DNA of 64,000 nt from Sphingobacteriales bacterium (lineage in GTDB: Bacteria; Bacteroidota; Bacteroidia; Chitinophagales; Chitinophagaceae). Made by a program: the position numbers and the translations under genes. Positions 1 through 8,671 of the stretch are shown here, piece by piece. A model generated the notes under the pieces. The model was not told where the DNA came from. It ran no database searches and saw only the letters and a list, made by a program, of their open reading frames with translations. How positions within the stretch are numbered: position 1 is the stretch's first letter; every line of letters starts with the position of its first letter. The DNA is taken from positions 637,722-701,721 of the forward strand of contig RXJG01000002.1 in the NCBI GenBank assembly GCA_003963365.1. The letters are read 5' to 3'.

Positions 1-264
1 GTTAACTATCTTTTAGGAAAGGACGGAAAAAATTATTTTGAAGTTGGAGGTGGTGTAACGCCGGTCTTCAGTTCTTCTAAAAATGAATCGGGAAGCGATA
101 ATTTTTCTTCTACTTTTGGTAATATACTTTTTGGTTATCGTATGCAGCCCCAAAATGGCGGATTTACTTTCCGGGCATTTATAAACCCGGTTTTTGGCAG
201 TTTTGGTTTTATTCCTTATTACGGAGGTGTTTCTTTTGGATATAAATTCGGCGGCCACAAATAA
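1..264 (+). CDS. C-terminal part of an outer-membrane beta-barrel-like protein (5' end outside window)
   Basis: Reading frame 1 is open from the first base to a TAA at 262-264, giving the last 87 residues of a protein whose start lies outside the window. The residues alternate aromatic/hydrophobic with polar or glycine (NYFEVGGG, ILFGYRM, YYGGVSFGYKFGG), the pattern of amphipathic beta strands in outer-membrane barrels, and the tail is rich in Gly, Phe and Tyr. A bidirectional terminator follows 12 nt downstream. I infer a barrel or porin-like protein; the specific family cannot be named from this fragment. Confidence 0.6.
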   Translation, partial: VNYLLGKDGKNYFEVGGGVTPVFSSSKNESGSDNFSSTFGNILFGYRMQPQNGGFTFRAFINPVFGSFGFIPYYGGVSFGYKFGGHK

Positions 265-276
265 ATATTGATAAAT

Positions 277-306
277 AAAAAAGCCAGTCTCTTGACTGGC
301 TTTTTT
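277..306. terminator. Bidirectional intrinsic terminator between convergent genes
   Basis: A perfect 7-bp stem GCCAGTC/GACTGGC (283-289 and 294-300) with a TCTT loop is flanked by an A run on the left and six T on the right, so it can terminate both the gene ending at 264 and the minus-strand gene ending at 308. Confidence 0.85.
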
Positions 307-307
307 A

Positions 308-1831
308 TTATGTAAAATCTTCTCCGTCAAAATCCTCCTCCTCCATTCTTGCCGTACCAATATTAAGCATGGAGCCCATTAAATCTTTAAACTCAATTTT
401 TCCTTCTACCATTTTTTTGCTGATCATTGAATAGGCGGCCAATCCATGCAATACAAATTCCATTAACAACGCAGCCTCTTTCTCATTGGCATGTTTAAAA
501 TATTTTTTAACTAACGAATGCAATCCATCTACTTTATATAATAACTGAATTTTTATATCATCTTTTGAATTAAAAAGAAAATTTAGCTGGTTGCCCTTAT
601 CAAACCATTCGGTTATTGGACGAAAAGGATTTTGCTCCCCGCTTTGTGGTGTTCTTTTCTTTTTAAACGTTTCAGGATTGGGAAAGTAATGAATGAATTG
701 TGAGCGGATAGCTTTATCCATTAAATTCATGGCCACCTGGAAAGGGCCTTCCTGTTCACCTTCATACACCAGTTCAATTTTACCTGTAATGGAAGGTATG
801 ATGCCGGCTAAATCACTTACCCATACCTGTGTATCTTTTTCTTTATTAATGATAGCCCTGCGTTCAGCAGCACTAACGGCATTTTCAAATGCAGCAATGG
901 TAAGTCTGGCACTCACACCACTTTTTTTATCTACCAGCTCACTGCTTCTTGCTTCAAAGGATACCTGTTCAATTAATCGTTTGATAAGGTCACTCACTTT
1001 TACTTTTTGTAATTGATCTTTATGAACATCTGCTTCCTGTTCTGTAATAGCTAATGATGTTTCTATTGTTTTTGGATAGTGTGTGAGTATCTGGCTTTCG
1101 ATACGATCTTTTAATGGAGTTACAATAGATCCACGATTGGTATAATCTTCAGGATTGGCGGTGAAGACGAAAAGAATATCCAATGGTAAACGCAATTTAA
1201 ATCCACGAATCTGTACATCACCTTCTTCTAAAATATTAAAGAGTGCTACTTGTATTCTTGCCTGCAGATCCGGAATTTCATTGATGACGAATATGCCACG
1301 GTTACTTCTTGGAATGATGCCGTAATGAAGCACTCTTTCATCAGCAAAACTTAATTTCAGGTTGGCAGCTTTGATTGGGTCAATATCGCCAATCAAATCC
1401 GCCACACTTACATCGGGAGTTGCTAATTTTTCACCATAGCGTTCACTGCGGTGCAGCCAGTGGATTTCTGTTTCATCACCATGTGCTCCAATTTGATCCT
1501 GTGCAAATTTTGAAATGGGATTGAGCGGGTCATCATTGATCTCACTGCCGGCAATAACAGGAATATATTCATCCAGTAATTCCGTCATTAATCTTGCCAT
1601 TCTTGTTTTGGCCTGTCCTCTTAATCCTAAGAATAAAATATTGTGGCGGGAGAGCAATGCTCTTTCTACATCGGGAATTACACTGTCTTCATACCCCAAT
1701 ATACCGTTGAATGTTTCTTCTCCGTTTTGTAATTTCTTTACCAGGTTTTCACGGATTTCTTCTTTTACACTTTTAAATTTATACCCGCTTTTTTTTAATT
1801 CTCCTAAAGTCAATGGTAGTTTCGATTTCAT
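308..1831 (-). CDS. MoxR/magnesium-chelatase-I-like AAA+ ATPase
   Basis: A 507-residue AAA+ protein of the MoxR/ChlI-like group, expected to be a cytoplasmic hexameric ATPase that works with a VWA-domain partner as a chaperone or metal-insertion-type machine. The P-loop at residues 69-76 reads GLRGQAKT, with Ala where the classical motif has the second Gly. A Walker B-like FVINEI lies at 181-186, followed by a sensor region (FVFTANPEDYTNRG). The C-terminus is acidic (EEEDFDGEDF). The next gene upstream on the same strand (1856-2971) encodes a VWA protein 24 nt away, the normal pairing for this family. The substrate is unknown; the pair is not near tetrapyrrole genes, so chlorophyll-type magnesium chelation is unlikely. 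Confidence 0.85.
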   Translation of the reverse strand: MKSKLPLTLGELKKSGYKFKSVKEEIRENLVKKLQNGEETFNGILGYEDSVIPDVERALLSRHNILFLGLRGQAKTRMARLMTELLDEYIPVIAGSEINDDPLNPISKFAQDQIGAHGDETEIHWLHRSERYGEKLATPDVSVADLIGDIDPIKAANLKLSFADERVLHYGIIPRSNRGIFVINEIPDLQARIQVALFNILEEGDVQIRGFKLRLPLDILFVFTANPEDYTNRGSIVTPLKDRIESQILTHYPKTIETSLAITEQEADVHKDQLQKVKVSDLIKRLIEQVSFEARSSELVDKKSGVSARLTIAAFENAVSAAERRAIINKEKDTQVWVSDLAGIIPSITGKIELVYEGEQEGPFQVAMNLMDKAIRSQFIHYFPNPETFKKKRTPQSGEQNPFRPITEWFDKGNQLNFLFNSKDDIKIQLLYKVDGLHSLVKKYFKHANEKEAALLMEFVLHGLAAYSMISKKMVEGKIEFKDLMGSMLNIGTARMEEEDFDGEDFT

Positions 1832-1855
1832 TTCTATAATTACTTGTTCTTTATT

Positions 1856-2971
1856 TTAATAAACCGTCTTTCTCTTTCCACTTTCAAAATCACTGAAAAT
1901 AAATGCACCAAGATTATCTAAAGATGCAAAGAACGCTTTACCATGATTCATCTCCGTAAACTCTTTTACAAAGCGCTGCAGGTACGGGTCGGTGGCAATC
2001 ATAAATGTGGTAATGGGTATCTTTAGTTTTTTACATTGGGCTGCCAGGTTCATACACCGGTTCAGGATCTTCCTGTCAATACCAAAACTGTTTTTATAAT
2101 AACGCTTACCAACTTTTAAACAAGTGGGTTTGCCATCCGTTATCATAAAAATTTGTTTGTTGGGATTTTTTCTTCTCCGCAAAATATCCATGGCTAATTC
2201 CAACCCGGCAACAGTGTTGGTATGATAAGGACCAACATTTAAGTAAGGAATATCTTTCAACTCAATTGGCCATGCATCGTTGCCAAACACAACAATATCT
2301 AATGTGTCTTTTGGATATTTGGTGGTGATTAATTCTCCCAATGCCATAGCTACTTTTTTGGCAGGTGTTATCCTGTCTTCTCCATATAAAATCATAGAGT
2401 GGGAGATATCTATCATCAGTACTGTAGAAGTTTGTGTTTTGAAATCGGTTTCCCTGATTTCCAAATCATCTTCCCGCATGGTAAAACTATCAATGCCATG
2501 ATTGATCTGTGCATTGCGGATGGAAGAGGTAAAATCTATCTGTTCCAGCATGTCACCAAACTGGAAAGGTCTTGTTTCAGGATTGATTTCATCACCCTGG
2601 CCCGGCTTGAATGTTTGATGATTGCCCTGTTTTGTTTTTTTGAGTTTGCCGAATATTTCTTCCAATGAACGCTTACGGATTCCCTGCTCTGTTTTGGGAG
2701 TAATCTTTATTTCTCCGCTCAGTTGATTTTCTTCGATGTAACCTTTTTCTTTCAGTTCATCTATAAAATCACCCATGCCATATTCATCATTGGTGAGTTC
2801 ATAATCCCTGTCTAACTGGTTCATCCAGTTTAAAGCTTCGCCTACATCGCCACTGGTATAAGTTAGCAACTGAAGAAACATATCCAGCAATTGCTCAAAT
2901 TTTGTTTTTCCCTGCTGGTTAGGATCAAATTTTGAAAAATGATAACCGGTCATAGAGTGTAAGTTCGTCAA
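1856..2971 (-). CDS. VWA-domain protein, partner of the adjacent MoxR-like ATPase
   Basis: A 371-residue protein with a charged, mostly helical N-terminal half and a von Willebrand factor A domain in the C-terminal half. The MIDAS metal site is visible as DISHS at residues 188-192, and a later TDGKP fits the fourth MIDAS loop. No signal peptide or membrane segment is seen, so it should be cytoplasmic. It is first in a two-gene operon with the ATPase at 308-1831; such pairs (MoxR/VWA, ChlI/ChlD, RavA/ViaA) couple ATP hydrolysis to remodelling of a client. An internal Met at residue 7 is an alternative start. The biological client is not identifiable from the sequence. Confidence 0.85.
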   Translation of the reverse strand: MTNLHSMTGYHFSKFDPNQQGKTKFEQLLDMFLQLLTYTSGDVGEALNWMNQLDRDYELTNDEYGMGDFIDELKEKGYIEENQLSGEIKITPKTEQGIRKRSLEEIFGKLKKTKQGNHQTFKPGQGDEINPETRPFQFGDMLEQIDFTSSIRNAQINHGIDSFTMREDDLEIRETDFKTQTSTVLMIDISHSMILYGEDRITPAKKVAMALGELITTKYPKDTLDIVVFGNDAWPIELKDIPYLNVGPYHTNTVAGLELAMDILRRRKNPNKQIFMITDGKPTCLKVGKRYYKNSFGIDRKILNRCMNLAAQCKKLKIPITTFMIATDPYLQRFVKEFTEMNHGKAFFASLDNLGAFIFSDFESGKRKTVY

Positions 2972-2982
2972 TAATTAATAAC

Positions 2983-3015
2983 AAAAAAAATCCCTCCATG
3001 TTCGGAGGGATTTTT
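2983..3015 (-). terminator. Intrinsic terminator after the DUF2723 gene
   Basis: Stem TCCCTCC/GGAGGGA (2991-2997 and 3004-3010) with a 6-nt loop, eight A on the left and five T on the right. It lies between the minus-strand gene ending at 3033 and the start of the VWA gene, so it ends the upstream minus-strand transcript; the symmetry would also allow plus-strand termination. Confidence 0.8.
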
Positions 3016-3032
3016 AACAAGTATCGTAAGCA

Positions 3033-6000
3033 TTACTTCTTAGCAGTATCTGTTTTTGGTTTCAGGCTGTCTGCAACAGAAACCGGTGCGGTTACCGTGC
3101 CTGCCTGAGTTTTTTGTGTTTCTTCCAGGCGTTTGATAAATACTTTTAATTGCTCTCTTTCTGACAGGAAGGCATCATTTAATTTGTCTTTTGCTTCCAG
3201 GGCATCAAAGTATTTTAACTGCTGATTACAGTCTTTCAATACAGCTGTAGTGATTTTATCACCTAAAGCTTTATCACCGGCCCGGTAAGCCTCAGCCGCT
3301 ATGTAATAACTGGCTTCATCATGATTGTTTCCTTTACTCATCATAGCATAAGGAAGACTGGCATCACTTACTAGTGAGTCAACATGTCTTAAAAGCTTTT
3401 TAGCATCATCATGCCGGTTCGTATTATTAAGAACCTGTGCCAGTTGAGCATAAGTAGTACGCAGGTTGATTAAATACCCACGGTTCACCTCATCAAAGTA
3501 GGTTCCTTTCTTATCAGCCCCGCCACCTTTAAATTTATGCATCAGGTTATCATACATACGTTCTGTATTAACCGGTATTTCTATTTTTGCCGGCACCAGT
3601 CTGTAAGACATACCATCGTTTCTTAAATATTGTCCAAAGCCCAGTGAAGGATAATAAGAAGTAAAGTATATTGGCCGCTTCCATTTGTTAGCAGCAATAA
3701 TATTAAGAATGGCAGTTTCACTTTTATCCAACCCGCTTTTGCCCGGTAAGCTAAACTGAAGTTCACTAACAACACTGTCGGTAGGAAGAACCGTACCATT
3801 CTTTTTAACCAAATCAATATCCACGGGAACTTTTACATTCCTGGTTGGGTAAATATTTAAGTATTCATCCTTAAAGGGGATCATATCTTTATGGTCATCG
3901 CTTCCGGCAATTTTATCCATCATCGTATACAAATCAACATATACATTTTCCGGAATGCCTTTTTGCGGTACATAATAAATGTAGTTCCTTTTATCGCCTG
4001 CAATTTTATCAGCACTCCATATTACATCAATGGGTGCACTTTCATTAATCTTATAGCGTAATTGGTTTATATACCAATCAATGCCTAACAGGCTGGTGTT
4101 AATTACACGAATGTCGGGTCTTACACCCATTACTTCCTGCGCAAACCATAAGGGGTAAGTATCATTATCACCAAAAGTGAAAAGAACGGCATTTTTATCA
4201 CAACTTTCTAGGTAATCTGTTGCAAGGTCCAGTGCAATTGTTTTTTGGCTGCGGTCATGGTCATCCCATTCCTGTTGTGCCATTATAACCGGTACTGCCA
4301 GTGTACACAATCCTGCAGCCGCATAGTGAGAGGCTTTTCCGGCTATTTTATCCAGCCATTCTTTTACCAGCATTACACCTAAACCTATCCATACGGCAAA
4401 TGCATAGAAGCTTCCCACATAAGCGTAATCCCTTTCCCGTGGTTGATTGCCTGGTTGATTTAAATAAATGATGATGGCAAAACCGGTGAAGAAGAATAAT
4501 ACCAGGTTTACGAGGAAATCGTTCCTGTTTCTTTTATAATGATAAACAATACCAATTATACCAAGTATAAGTGGCAAAGCGAATAACCTGTTTCTGCCTT
4601 TACTTTCTTTAATACTGTCGGGCATGCTGCTGTCGCCGGGATTAAAAAAATCATCAATAAATGAAATGCCGGTTATAGCACTTCCGTCACGGATGCTGCC
4701 CTGGCCCTGGATATCGTTTTGACGGCCCACAAAATTCCAGAAGAAATAACGCAGGTACATGGCGTTAAACTGGTAACCCATAAAGTATTTAAAGTTGTCG
4801 CCAAAGGTTGGTTCCCGATCCCAGCCGCCATCTTTACTTTTTGTTATACCAACCCAGTCAGCATAAAAACTGGCGTGATAAGTGGGAGGAGAATCATTAT
4901 CATCCCACATACGGGGAAAGAAGTGTTTGGCAGAATAACGTGGTTTACGATCCGGGCCAATTGAAATATATTTATCTTTTCCTTTTATATAGCGCATGCT
5001 TCCTTCGCTAAAGATTGCCTGCCCGTTTTCATCCCTGTCCATCTCATCGGTAAAATATTGACCATAAAAAATAGGGAAATCGCCATACTGCTCACGACCA
5101 AGGTAGCCTTGCAAGGCAAATGGATTATCTACGTTATACATATCAATAGCAGGATCAGCATTTGAACGTACCAGTGTTGTTACATACGTGGAATAGCCAA
5201 TGAGTGTAAATGCAAAACACCACAACCCCAGCCGGAGGAATTTAAGGTTACGTTTTTTAGCTGTTCGTAATCCAATATATACTAATACCCCAATCAGTAT
5301 AAAGAAGAATGTAAATCCGCTGAAGAATGGTAATCCAAAACTGTTTACAAAAGGCACATCAATTTTACCCGCCAGTTTAACTGTCCATTGTACTACGGCA
5401 ACTTGTGTAACACCTAATACAATACAACCAATAATAAAAGCCCAAATGGTTCCCCATGGAGTAGGTTTATAGCGTTTGAAATAATACAATAAAACTATAG
5501 CGGGGATGCACAATAAACTGAGCAGGTGTACACCTATAGACAGACCAATCAAATAGAAAATGAGCACTAACCACCTGTCAGCACCGGGTTCATCAGCCTG
5601 CTCTTCCCATTTTAAGGCAGCCCAAAATACAATGGCAGTAAAGAAAGAAGATAATCCATATACTTCACCTTCAACGGCAGAGAACCAGAATGAATCGGAA
5701 AATGTATAAGCAAAAGCACCAACAATACCGGCAGCCATTATGGTAAATAACTGCTGACCGGTTAATTCCTGTCCTTTGGTTTGTGCTAATTTTTTACCAA
5801 AATGTGTGATGGTCCAGAACAGGAATAAAATGGTGAATCCACTGGCAATTGCCGATAATAAGTTACCTCCTGTAGCCGGGTTACTTGAAAACGGCAACAT
5901 GAAAAGACGCATTAACATGATGTGGAGCGGTGCCCCGGGCGGGTGGGGAATTTGCAATTTATATCCACAGGAAAGAAATTCACCGCAGTCCCATAAGCTT

Positions 6001-6089
6001 CCGGTAGCTTCCATTGTTTTTATGTAAACAAAGGAGGCAATGGCGAAAACGATCCACCCAACAATGTTATTAATGCGCTTAAAATTCAT
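3033..6089 (-). CDS. DUF2723 family integral membrane protein (GT117/TMEM260-like protein O-mannosyltransferase candidate)
   Basis: A very long membrane protein of about 1018 residues. It opens with a DUF2723 signature (ETGSLWDCGEF-like stretch followed by PHPPGAPLHI) and contains a dozen or so hydrophobic segments in its first 600 residues. A soluble C-terminal half follows, with a helical TPR-like end (YAQLAQVLNNTNRHDDAKKLL). The family is now placed in glycosyltransferase group 117; the animal homologue TMEM260 O-mannosylates extracellular domains, so a role in O-glycosylation of exported proteins is plausible here but inferred. The start is set at the Met before NFKRINN (6089). The frame is open to 6143, but the extra 18 residues do not resemble the family. 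A terminator follows at 2983-3015. Confidence 0.85.
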   Translation of the reverse strand: MNFKRINNIVGWIVFAIASFVYIKTMEATGSLWDCGEFLSCGYKLQIPHPPGAPLHIMLMRLFMLPFSSNPATGGNLLSAIASGFTILFLFWTITHFGKKLAQTKGQELTGQQLFTIMAAGIVGAFAYTFSDSFWFSAVEGEVYGLSSFFTAIVFWAALKWEEQADEPGADRWLVLIFYLIGLSIGVHLLSLLCIPAIVLLYYFKRYKPTPWGTIWAFIIGCIVLGVTQVAVVQWTVKLAGKIDVPFVNSFGLPFFSGFTFFFILIGVLVYIGLRTAKKRNLKFLRLGLWCFAFTLIGYSTYVTTLVRSNADPAIDMYNVDNPFALQGYLGREQYGDFPIFYGQYFTDEMDRDENGQAIFSEGSMRYIKGKDKYISIGPDRKPRYSAKHFFPRMWDDNDSPPTYHASFYADWVGITKSKDGGWDREPTFGDNFKYFMGYQFNAMYLRYFFWNFVGRQNDIQGQGSIRDGSAITGISFIDDFFNPGDSSMPDSIKESKGRNRLFALPLILGIIGIVYHYKRNRNDFLVNLVLFFFTGFAIIIYLNQPGNQPRERDYAYVGSFYAFAVWIGLGVMLVKEWLDKIAGKASHYAAAGLCTLAVPVIMAQQEWDDHDRSQKTIALDLATDYLESCDKNAVLFTFGDNDTYPLWFAQEVMGVRPDIRVINTSLLGIDWYINQLRYKINESAPIDVIWSADKIAGDKRNYIYYVPQKGIPENVYVDLYTMMDKIAGSDDHKDMIPFKDEYLNIYPTRNVKVPVDIDLVKKNGTVLPTDSVVSELQFSLPGKSGLDKSETAILNIIAANKWKRPIYFTSYYPSLGFGQYLRNDGMSYRLVPAKIEIPVNTERMYDNLMHKFKGGGADKKGTYFDEVNRGYLINLRTTYAQLAQVLNNTNRHDDAKKLLRHVDSLVSDASLPYAMMSKGNNHDEASYYIAAEAYRAGDKALGDKITTAVLKDCNQQLKYFDALEAKDKLNDAFLSEREQLKVFIKRLEETQKTQAGTVTAPVSVADSLKPKTDTAKK

Positions 6090-6234
6090 AAACGGGTTAA
6101 TTTTTAATGTGGGCAAACCTACAGGAAATTGACTGATAAACAAAGGGGGAGGTCGTTAAAATTAGGTGATTAACGCTTAACGCTAAAAGCGGGATGCCTG
6201 GTGCATTATGCGTTTTGCCTTAAGCATACAACGT

Positions 6235-7056
6235 TTATTCAAAATGCACCCGTACTGTTTGATAGAAAAGCCTGTTTTGCAAATACTGGTTTTGGGATTG
6301 TTGTTCAGAATAGCCCTGCAGACCAAAAAGCCCGGCAGCATTTCCTTTGTTGACGGCTATTTCCAGGTAGCCGGCAGAGTTAAACAGTGCTAATTTCTCA
6401 CCTTCATTTACATCTGAATAAGTTTCGCTGATCTTATCGATTGTTTCATCTCTTTTAAAAACAATTTTAAAACTGCGGCCCCGGCGTTGTTCTTCAAATT
6501 CTTCTTTGGTAATATTGACAATTACATTTTCAAAATTGTCGATGAAGATGATCTGTCCTTCAATCCAGTTATTACCCAGCAATGGACGCAACGGATTTTT
6601 TACATTGATAGAAACGGAGTCATTGCCTATCTCTTCCATCTTTTTGCCTGCCGCAATTTGTGTAAAGGCGTTTGCAAAAACAGTGGTGCAGTATAAAGTG
6701 TTTTTAATAGCTGATTTTTCTAACGGCAGCGCCACTACTTTTTGTGGCACTTCTTCCAGTATCATGGTGATAAGCCCGTTGTCAGCTATGCCGATGTATT
6801 GATTATTATGCAGAGCCAGTAAAAGATGTTCAGGTTTTGAATCAAACAGGTTTACCAGTATCAGGTGAAAAGTACCGTTTGGAAAATTTTTTATCGCATT
6901 ACGGCATATATAAGCAGCCTGCGGATAATTAAATGGTGATAAACTATGCGTTATATCTGTAACAATAAAGTTGGGATTTGATTTAATGAGCTGGCCCTTT
7001 ACCGCAGCGGCAAGATAATCCTGCTGACCTATGTCTGAAGTAAGGGTTAGTAGCAT
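6235..7056 (-). CDS. S-adenosyl-L-methionine hydrolase (hydroxide adenosyltransferase family, DUF62)
   Basis: A 273-residue protein with the family N-terminus (LTLTSDIGQQDYLAAAVKG) in which the early Asp is the conserved acidic residue, then DITHSLSPFN and the core typical of SAM hydroxide adenosyltransferases. These cytosolic enzymes split SAM into adenosine and methionine using water; relatives are the fluorinases and chlorinases. Length and both half-domains are complete. The upstream leader (7057-7113) is made almost entirely of heptamer repeat words running to the start codon, so no normal ribosome binding site is seen. Confidence 0.85.
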   Translation of the reverse strand: MLLTLTSDIGQQDYLAAAVKGQLIKSNPNFIVTDITHSLSPFNYPQAAYICRNAIKNFPNGTFHLILVNLFDSKPEHLLLALHNNQYIGIADNGLITMILEEVPQKVVALPLEKSAIKNTLYCTTVFANAFTQIAAGKKMEEIGNDSVSINVKNPLRPLLGNNWIEGQIIFIDNFENVIVNITKEEFEEQRRGRSFKIVFKRDETIDKISETYSDVNEGEKLALFNSAGYLEIAVNKGNAAGLFGLQGYSEQQSQNQYLQNRLFYQTVRVHFE

Positions 7057-7057
7057 T

Positions 7058-7113
7058 TTACTGTTTGCTGGTTACTGGTTTTTTGTTTTTGGTTGTTTGT
7101 TATTACTTATTAA
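7058..7113. repeat. Degenerate 7-bp tandem repeat against the SAM hydrolase start
   Basis: Eight consecutive 7-nt units of the form TTRCTGG or TTNTTNG, in strict register from 7058 to 7113; TTGCTGG (7065) and TTACTGG (7072) are the clearest. On the minus strand these read CCAGTAA-type words, the same vocabulary as at 18058-18113 and 26881-26950. The array begins 1 nt upstream of the minus-strand start codon at 7056. Confidence 0.7.
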
Positions 7114-7132
7114 AAAAATTTGCCGCCATCTT

Positions 7133-7160
7133 CCAATTCCTAATTCCCAATTCCTAATCT
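7133..7160. repeat. 7-bp tandem repeat, words CCAATTC and CTAATTC
   Basis: Four units in register: CCAATTC (7133), CTAATTC (7140), CCAATTC (7147), CTAATCT (7154). It lies just downstream of the SDR gene stop, in the same intergenic region as the array at 7058-7113 but with different words. Confidence 0.75.
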
Positions 7161-7168
7161 CATCACCA

Positions 7169-7975
7169 CTACCTCACTAACTTTCCTTTTTTGAAAAAGA
7201 AATTTTTTACTAACCTGTCTGTCAACGATGGAAAGAATTTGTTGAGAAAAACAGTACGCTTACCATTAAAAGTTAAAACCAGTGTACGCTTTCTTTTTTC
7301 AATGGCATTTAAAATATGAATGGCGCATTCATCCGCACTCATCATTTTATTTTCATCCATAGGTGATTCACCCTGCGATTGTCCATCTTTATTTAAAGCG
7401 GCATTACGTATATTGGAGGTAGTAAACCCGGGACAAACCCACATTACATTTACTCCCTCATCCAGCAGTTCTGTTCTTAAGGCTTCCATCCATCCCTGCA
7501 ATGCATATTTTGAAGCGGAGTAACCACTTCTGCCAGGTAATCCACGGTAACCGGCAATAGAGGAAACTCCCACGATGGTTCCTTTTTTCTCGAGTATATA
7601 AGGTAATGCAAACTTGGTTGTGTATACCGTTCCAAAGAAATTAATATCCATCACTTTTTTAATTACATCAATCTCCACATCTTTAAATAATGCCCGCATA
7701 GAAATACCGGCATTATTGATAAGTATATCAATGGAGCCAAAAACTTTGACTGTTGATTCTATAAACCGGCGGCTTTCATTTTCATGACTGATATCAGCGA
7801 CCATAGTATGCAGCATTGCTGATGGATTTTCAACTTGTAGTTGATATAGTTTGTCCTGGTTGCGACCACAGGTAGCAACTTTAGCTCCGAGTGATAACAA
7901 TTTATCCACAAGTGCTTTACCTATTCCATCGCTTCCACCTGTAATTACTACAACTTTATCAGTAAAAAATGACAT
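7169..7975 (-). CDS. Short-chain dehydrogenase/reductase (SDR)
   Basis: A 268-residue classical SDR oxidoreductase. It has the dinucleotide-binding motif TGGSDGIG near residue 13, the NNAG motif of the central sheet, and the catalytic Ser with YSASK (Tyr-x-x-x-Lys). Length and motif spacing are normal. The C-terminal tail is basic and aromatic (KNFFFKKGKLVR) and might contact membranes; the substrate cannot be predicted. A TAnnTTTG-type -7 box (TATTTTTG, 8002 down to 7995 on the minus strand) about 20 nt before the ATG supports this start and a promoter of its own. Confidence 0.85.
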   Translation of the reverse strand: MSFFTDKVVVITGGSDGIGKALVDKLLSLGAKVATCGRNQDKLYQLQVENPSAMLHTMVADISHENESRRFIESTVKVFGSIDILINNAGISMRALFKDVEIDVIKKVMDINFFGTVYTTKFALPYILEKKGTIVGVSSIAGYRGLPGRSGYSASKYALQGWMEALRTELLDEGVNVMWVCPGFTTSNIRNAALNKDGQSQGESPMDENKMMSADECAIHILNAIEKRKRTLVLTFNGKRTVFLNKFFPSLTDRLVKNFFFKKGKLVR

Positions 7976-8074
7976 ATAACAGATTTACTAATTGCAAAAA
8001 TAACTGCTATGAACTTTGAAAAAAATAAACTTATTTTTTTGACTGAAAATCATCGAAAAATAATTTTTTTAAAA

Positions 8075-8106
8075 TTTGTTAGCAATGTTGTGAGCCCTTA
8101 TCTTTG
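8075..8106 (+). promoter_or_regulatory. Bacteroidota-type promoter of tRNA-Lys
   Basis: TTTG at 8075-8078, 20 nt, then TATCTTTG at 8099-8106: a full match to the -33 TTTG / -7 TAnnTTTG consensus recognised by the Bacteroidota housekeeping sigma factor. Predicted transcription start is about 8111, roughly 36 nt before the tRNA. Confidence 0.85.
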
Positions 8107-8146
8107 CACTCCCAAAAATTGATGTACCGAAAGGGAAATCAAGTAA

Positions 8147-8219
8147 GATTCCGTAGCTCAGTTGGTAGAGCAATACACTTTTAATGTATGGGCCCTGGGT
8201 TCGAGTCCCAGCGGGATCA
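8147..8219 (+). tRNA. tRNA-Lys(TTT)
   Basis: A 73-nt cloverleaf. The acceptor stem GATTCCG pairs with CGGGATC (8212-8218) with one T-G wobble. The D arm contains AGCTCAGTTGGTAGAGC. The anticodon stem ATACA/TGTAT encloses the loop CTTTTAA with anticodon TTT. The T arm contains GGTTCGAGTCC. The discriminator is A and CCA is not encoded. A strong promoter lies upstream and a terminator begins 5 nt downstream, so this is a single-tRNA transcription unit. Confidence 0.97.
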
Positions 8220-8223
8220 CAAA

Positions 8224-8247
8224 GGTCGCCAAATGGCGGCCTTTTTT
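8224..8247 (+). terminator. Intrinsic terminator of tRNA-Lys
   Basis: Stem GGTCGCC/GGCGGCC (8224-8230 and 8235-8241, one T-G pair), AAAT loop, then six T. Confidence 0.9.
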
Positions 8248-8671
8248 CTTAGTACAGGGCATCTAATAATGTGAAATCCCTTTTTAATCTGTCGGATATC
8301 AAGAAAAGGAAATCACCTGTACCCGGCAGGATGCCCGGATATATTGGTACAACTGTATGGCAAAGAAGATGGGAAGATATTGAAGATAGCAGTAAGCAAA
8401 AACCGTATTCATATGTACATTGATAATGCCCTGAAGCAAAGTATAAGTAATATGGTTCAGCAATAGAGAGTATCACTGTACCGATTCGAATGAGAAAAGC
8501 AATACAATGACCTGAATGGAGATTTCATTCTTTTCATAAAAGGCACACACTACCGGTGCCCTGTAATTTTTTAGCAAAAATTCTAAGTATGCAACTCTTT
8601 TTTTTGTATTATATTTATAATTCAAGGCTGATCTGCTGATAATACCTTTATAATTTCCTTTAATTTTTTAC
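8248..8671. other. Gene-free stretch, possibly decayed coding DNA
   Basis: No convincing gene lies in these 424 nt. A plus-strand frame without an ATG at its beginning is open from about 8272 to a TAG at 8464-8466; its end (LYGKEDGKILKIAVSKNR) has protein-like composition but matches no family I recognise. A 75-codon minus-strand frame over the same DNA is rich in Cys, Tyr and Leu and looks like a shadow. The right part (8520-8671) is AT-rich leader for the next gene; TACCTTTA about 20 nt before its ATG is a near match to the -7 box. Confidence 0.4.

Noticed and set aside
13..360. 115-codon minus-strand frame
   Set aside because: It runs across the outer-membrane gene end, a terminator and the end of the ATPase gene; basic, low-complexity translation without family features.
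7058..7160. CRISPR array
   Set aside because: The 7-nt words have no spacers and no repeat of CRISPR length; no cas genes occur in the window.
8249..8476. 75-codon minus-strand frame after tRNA-Lys
   Set aside because: Cys/Tyr/Leu-rich translation, no start signal, begins in the terminator of the tRNA; not supported as a gene.
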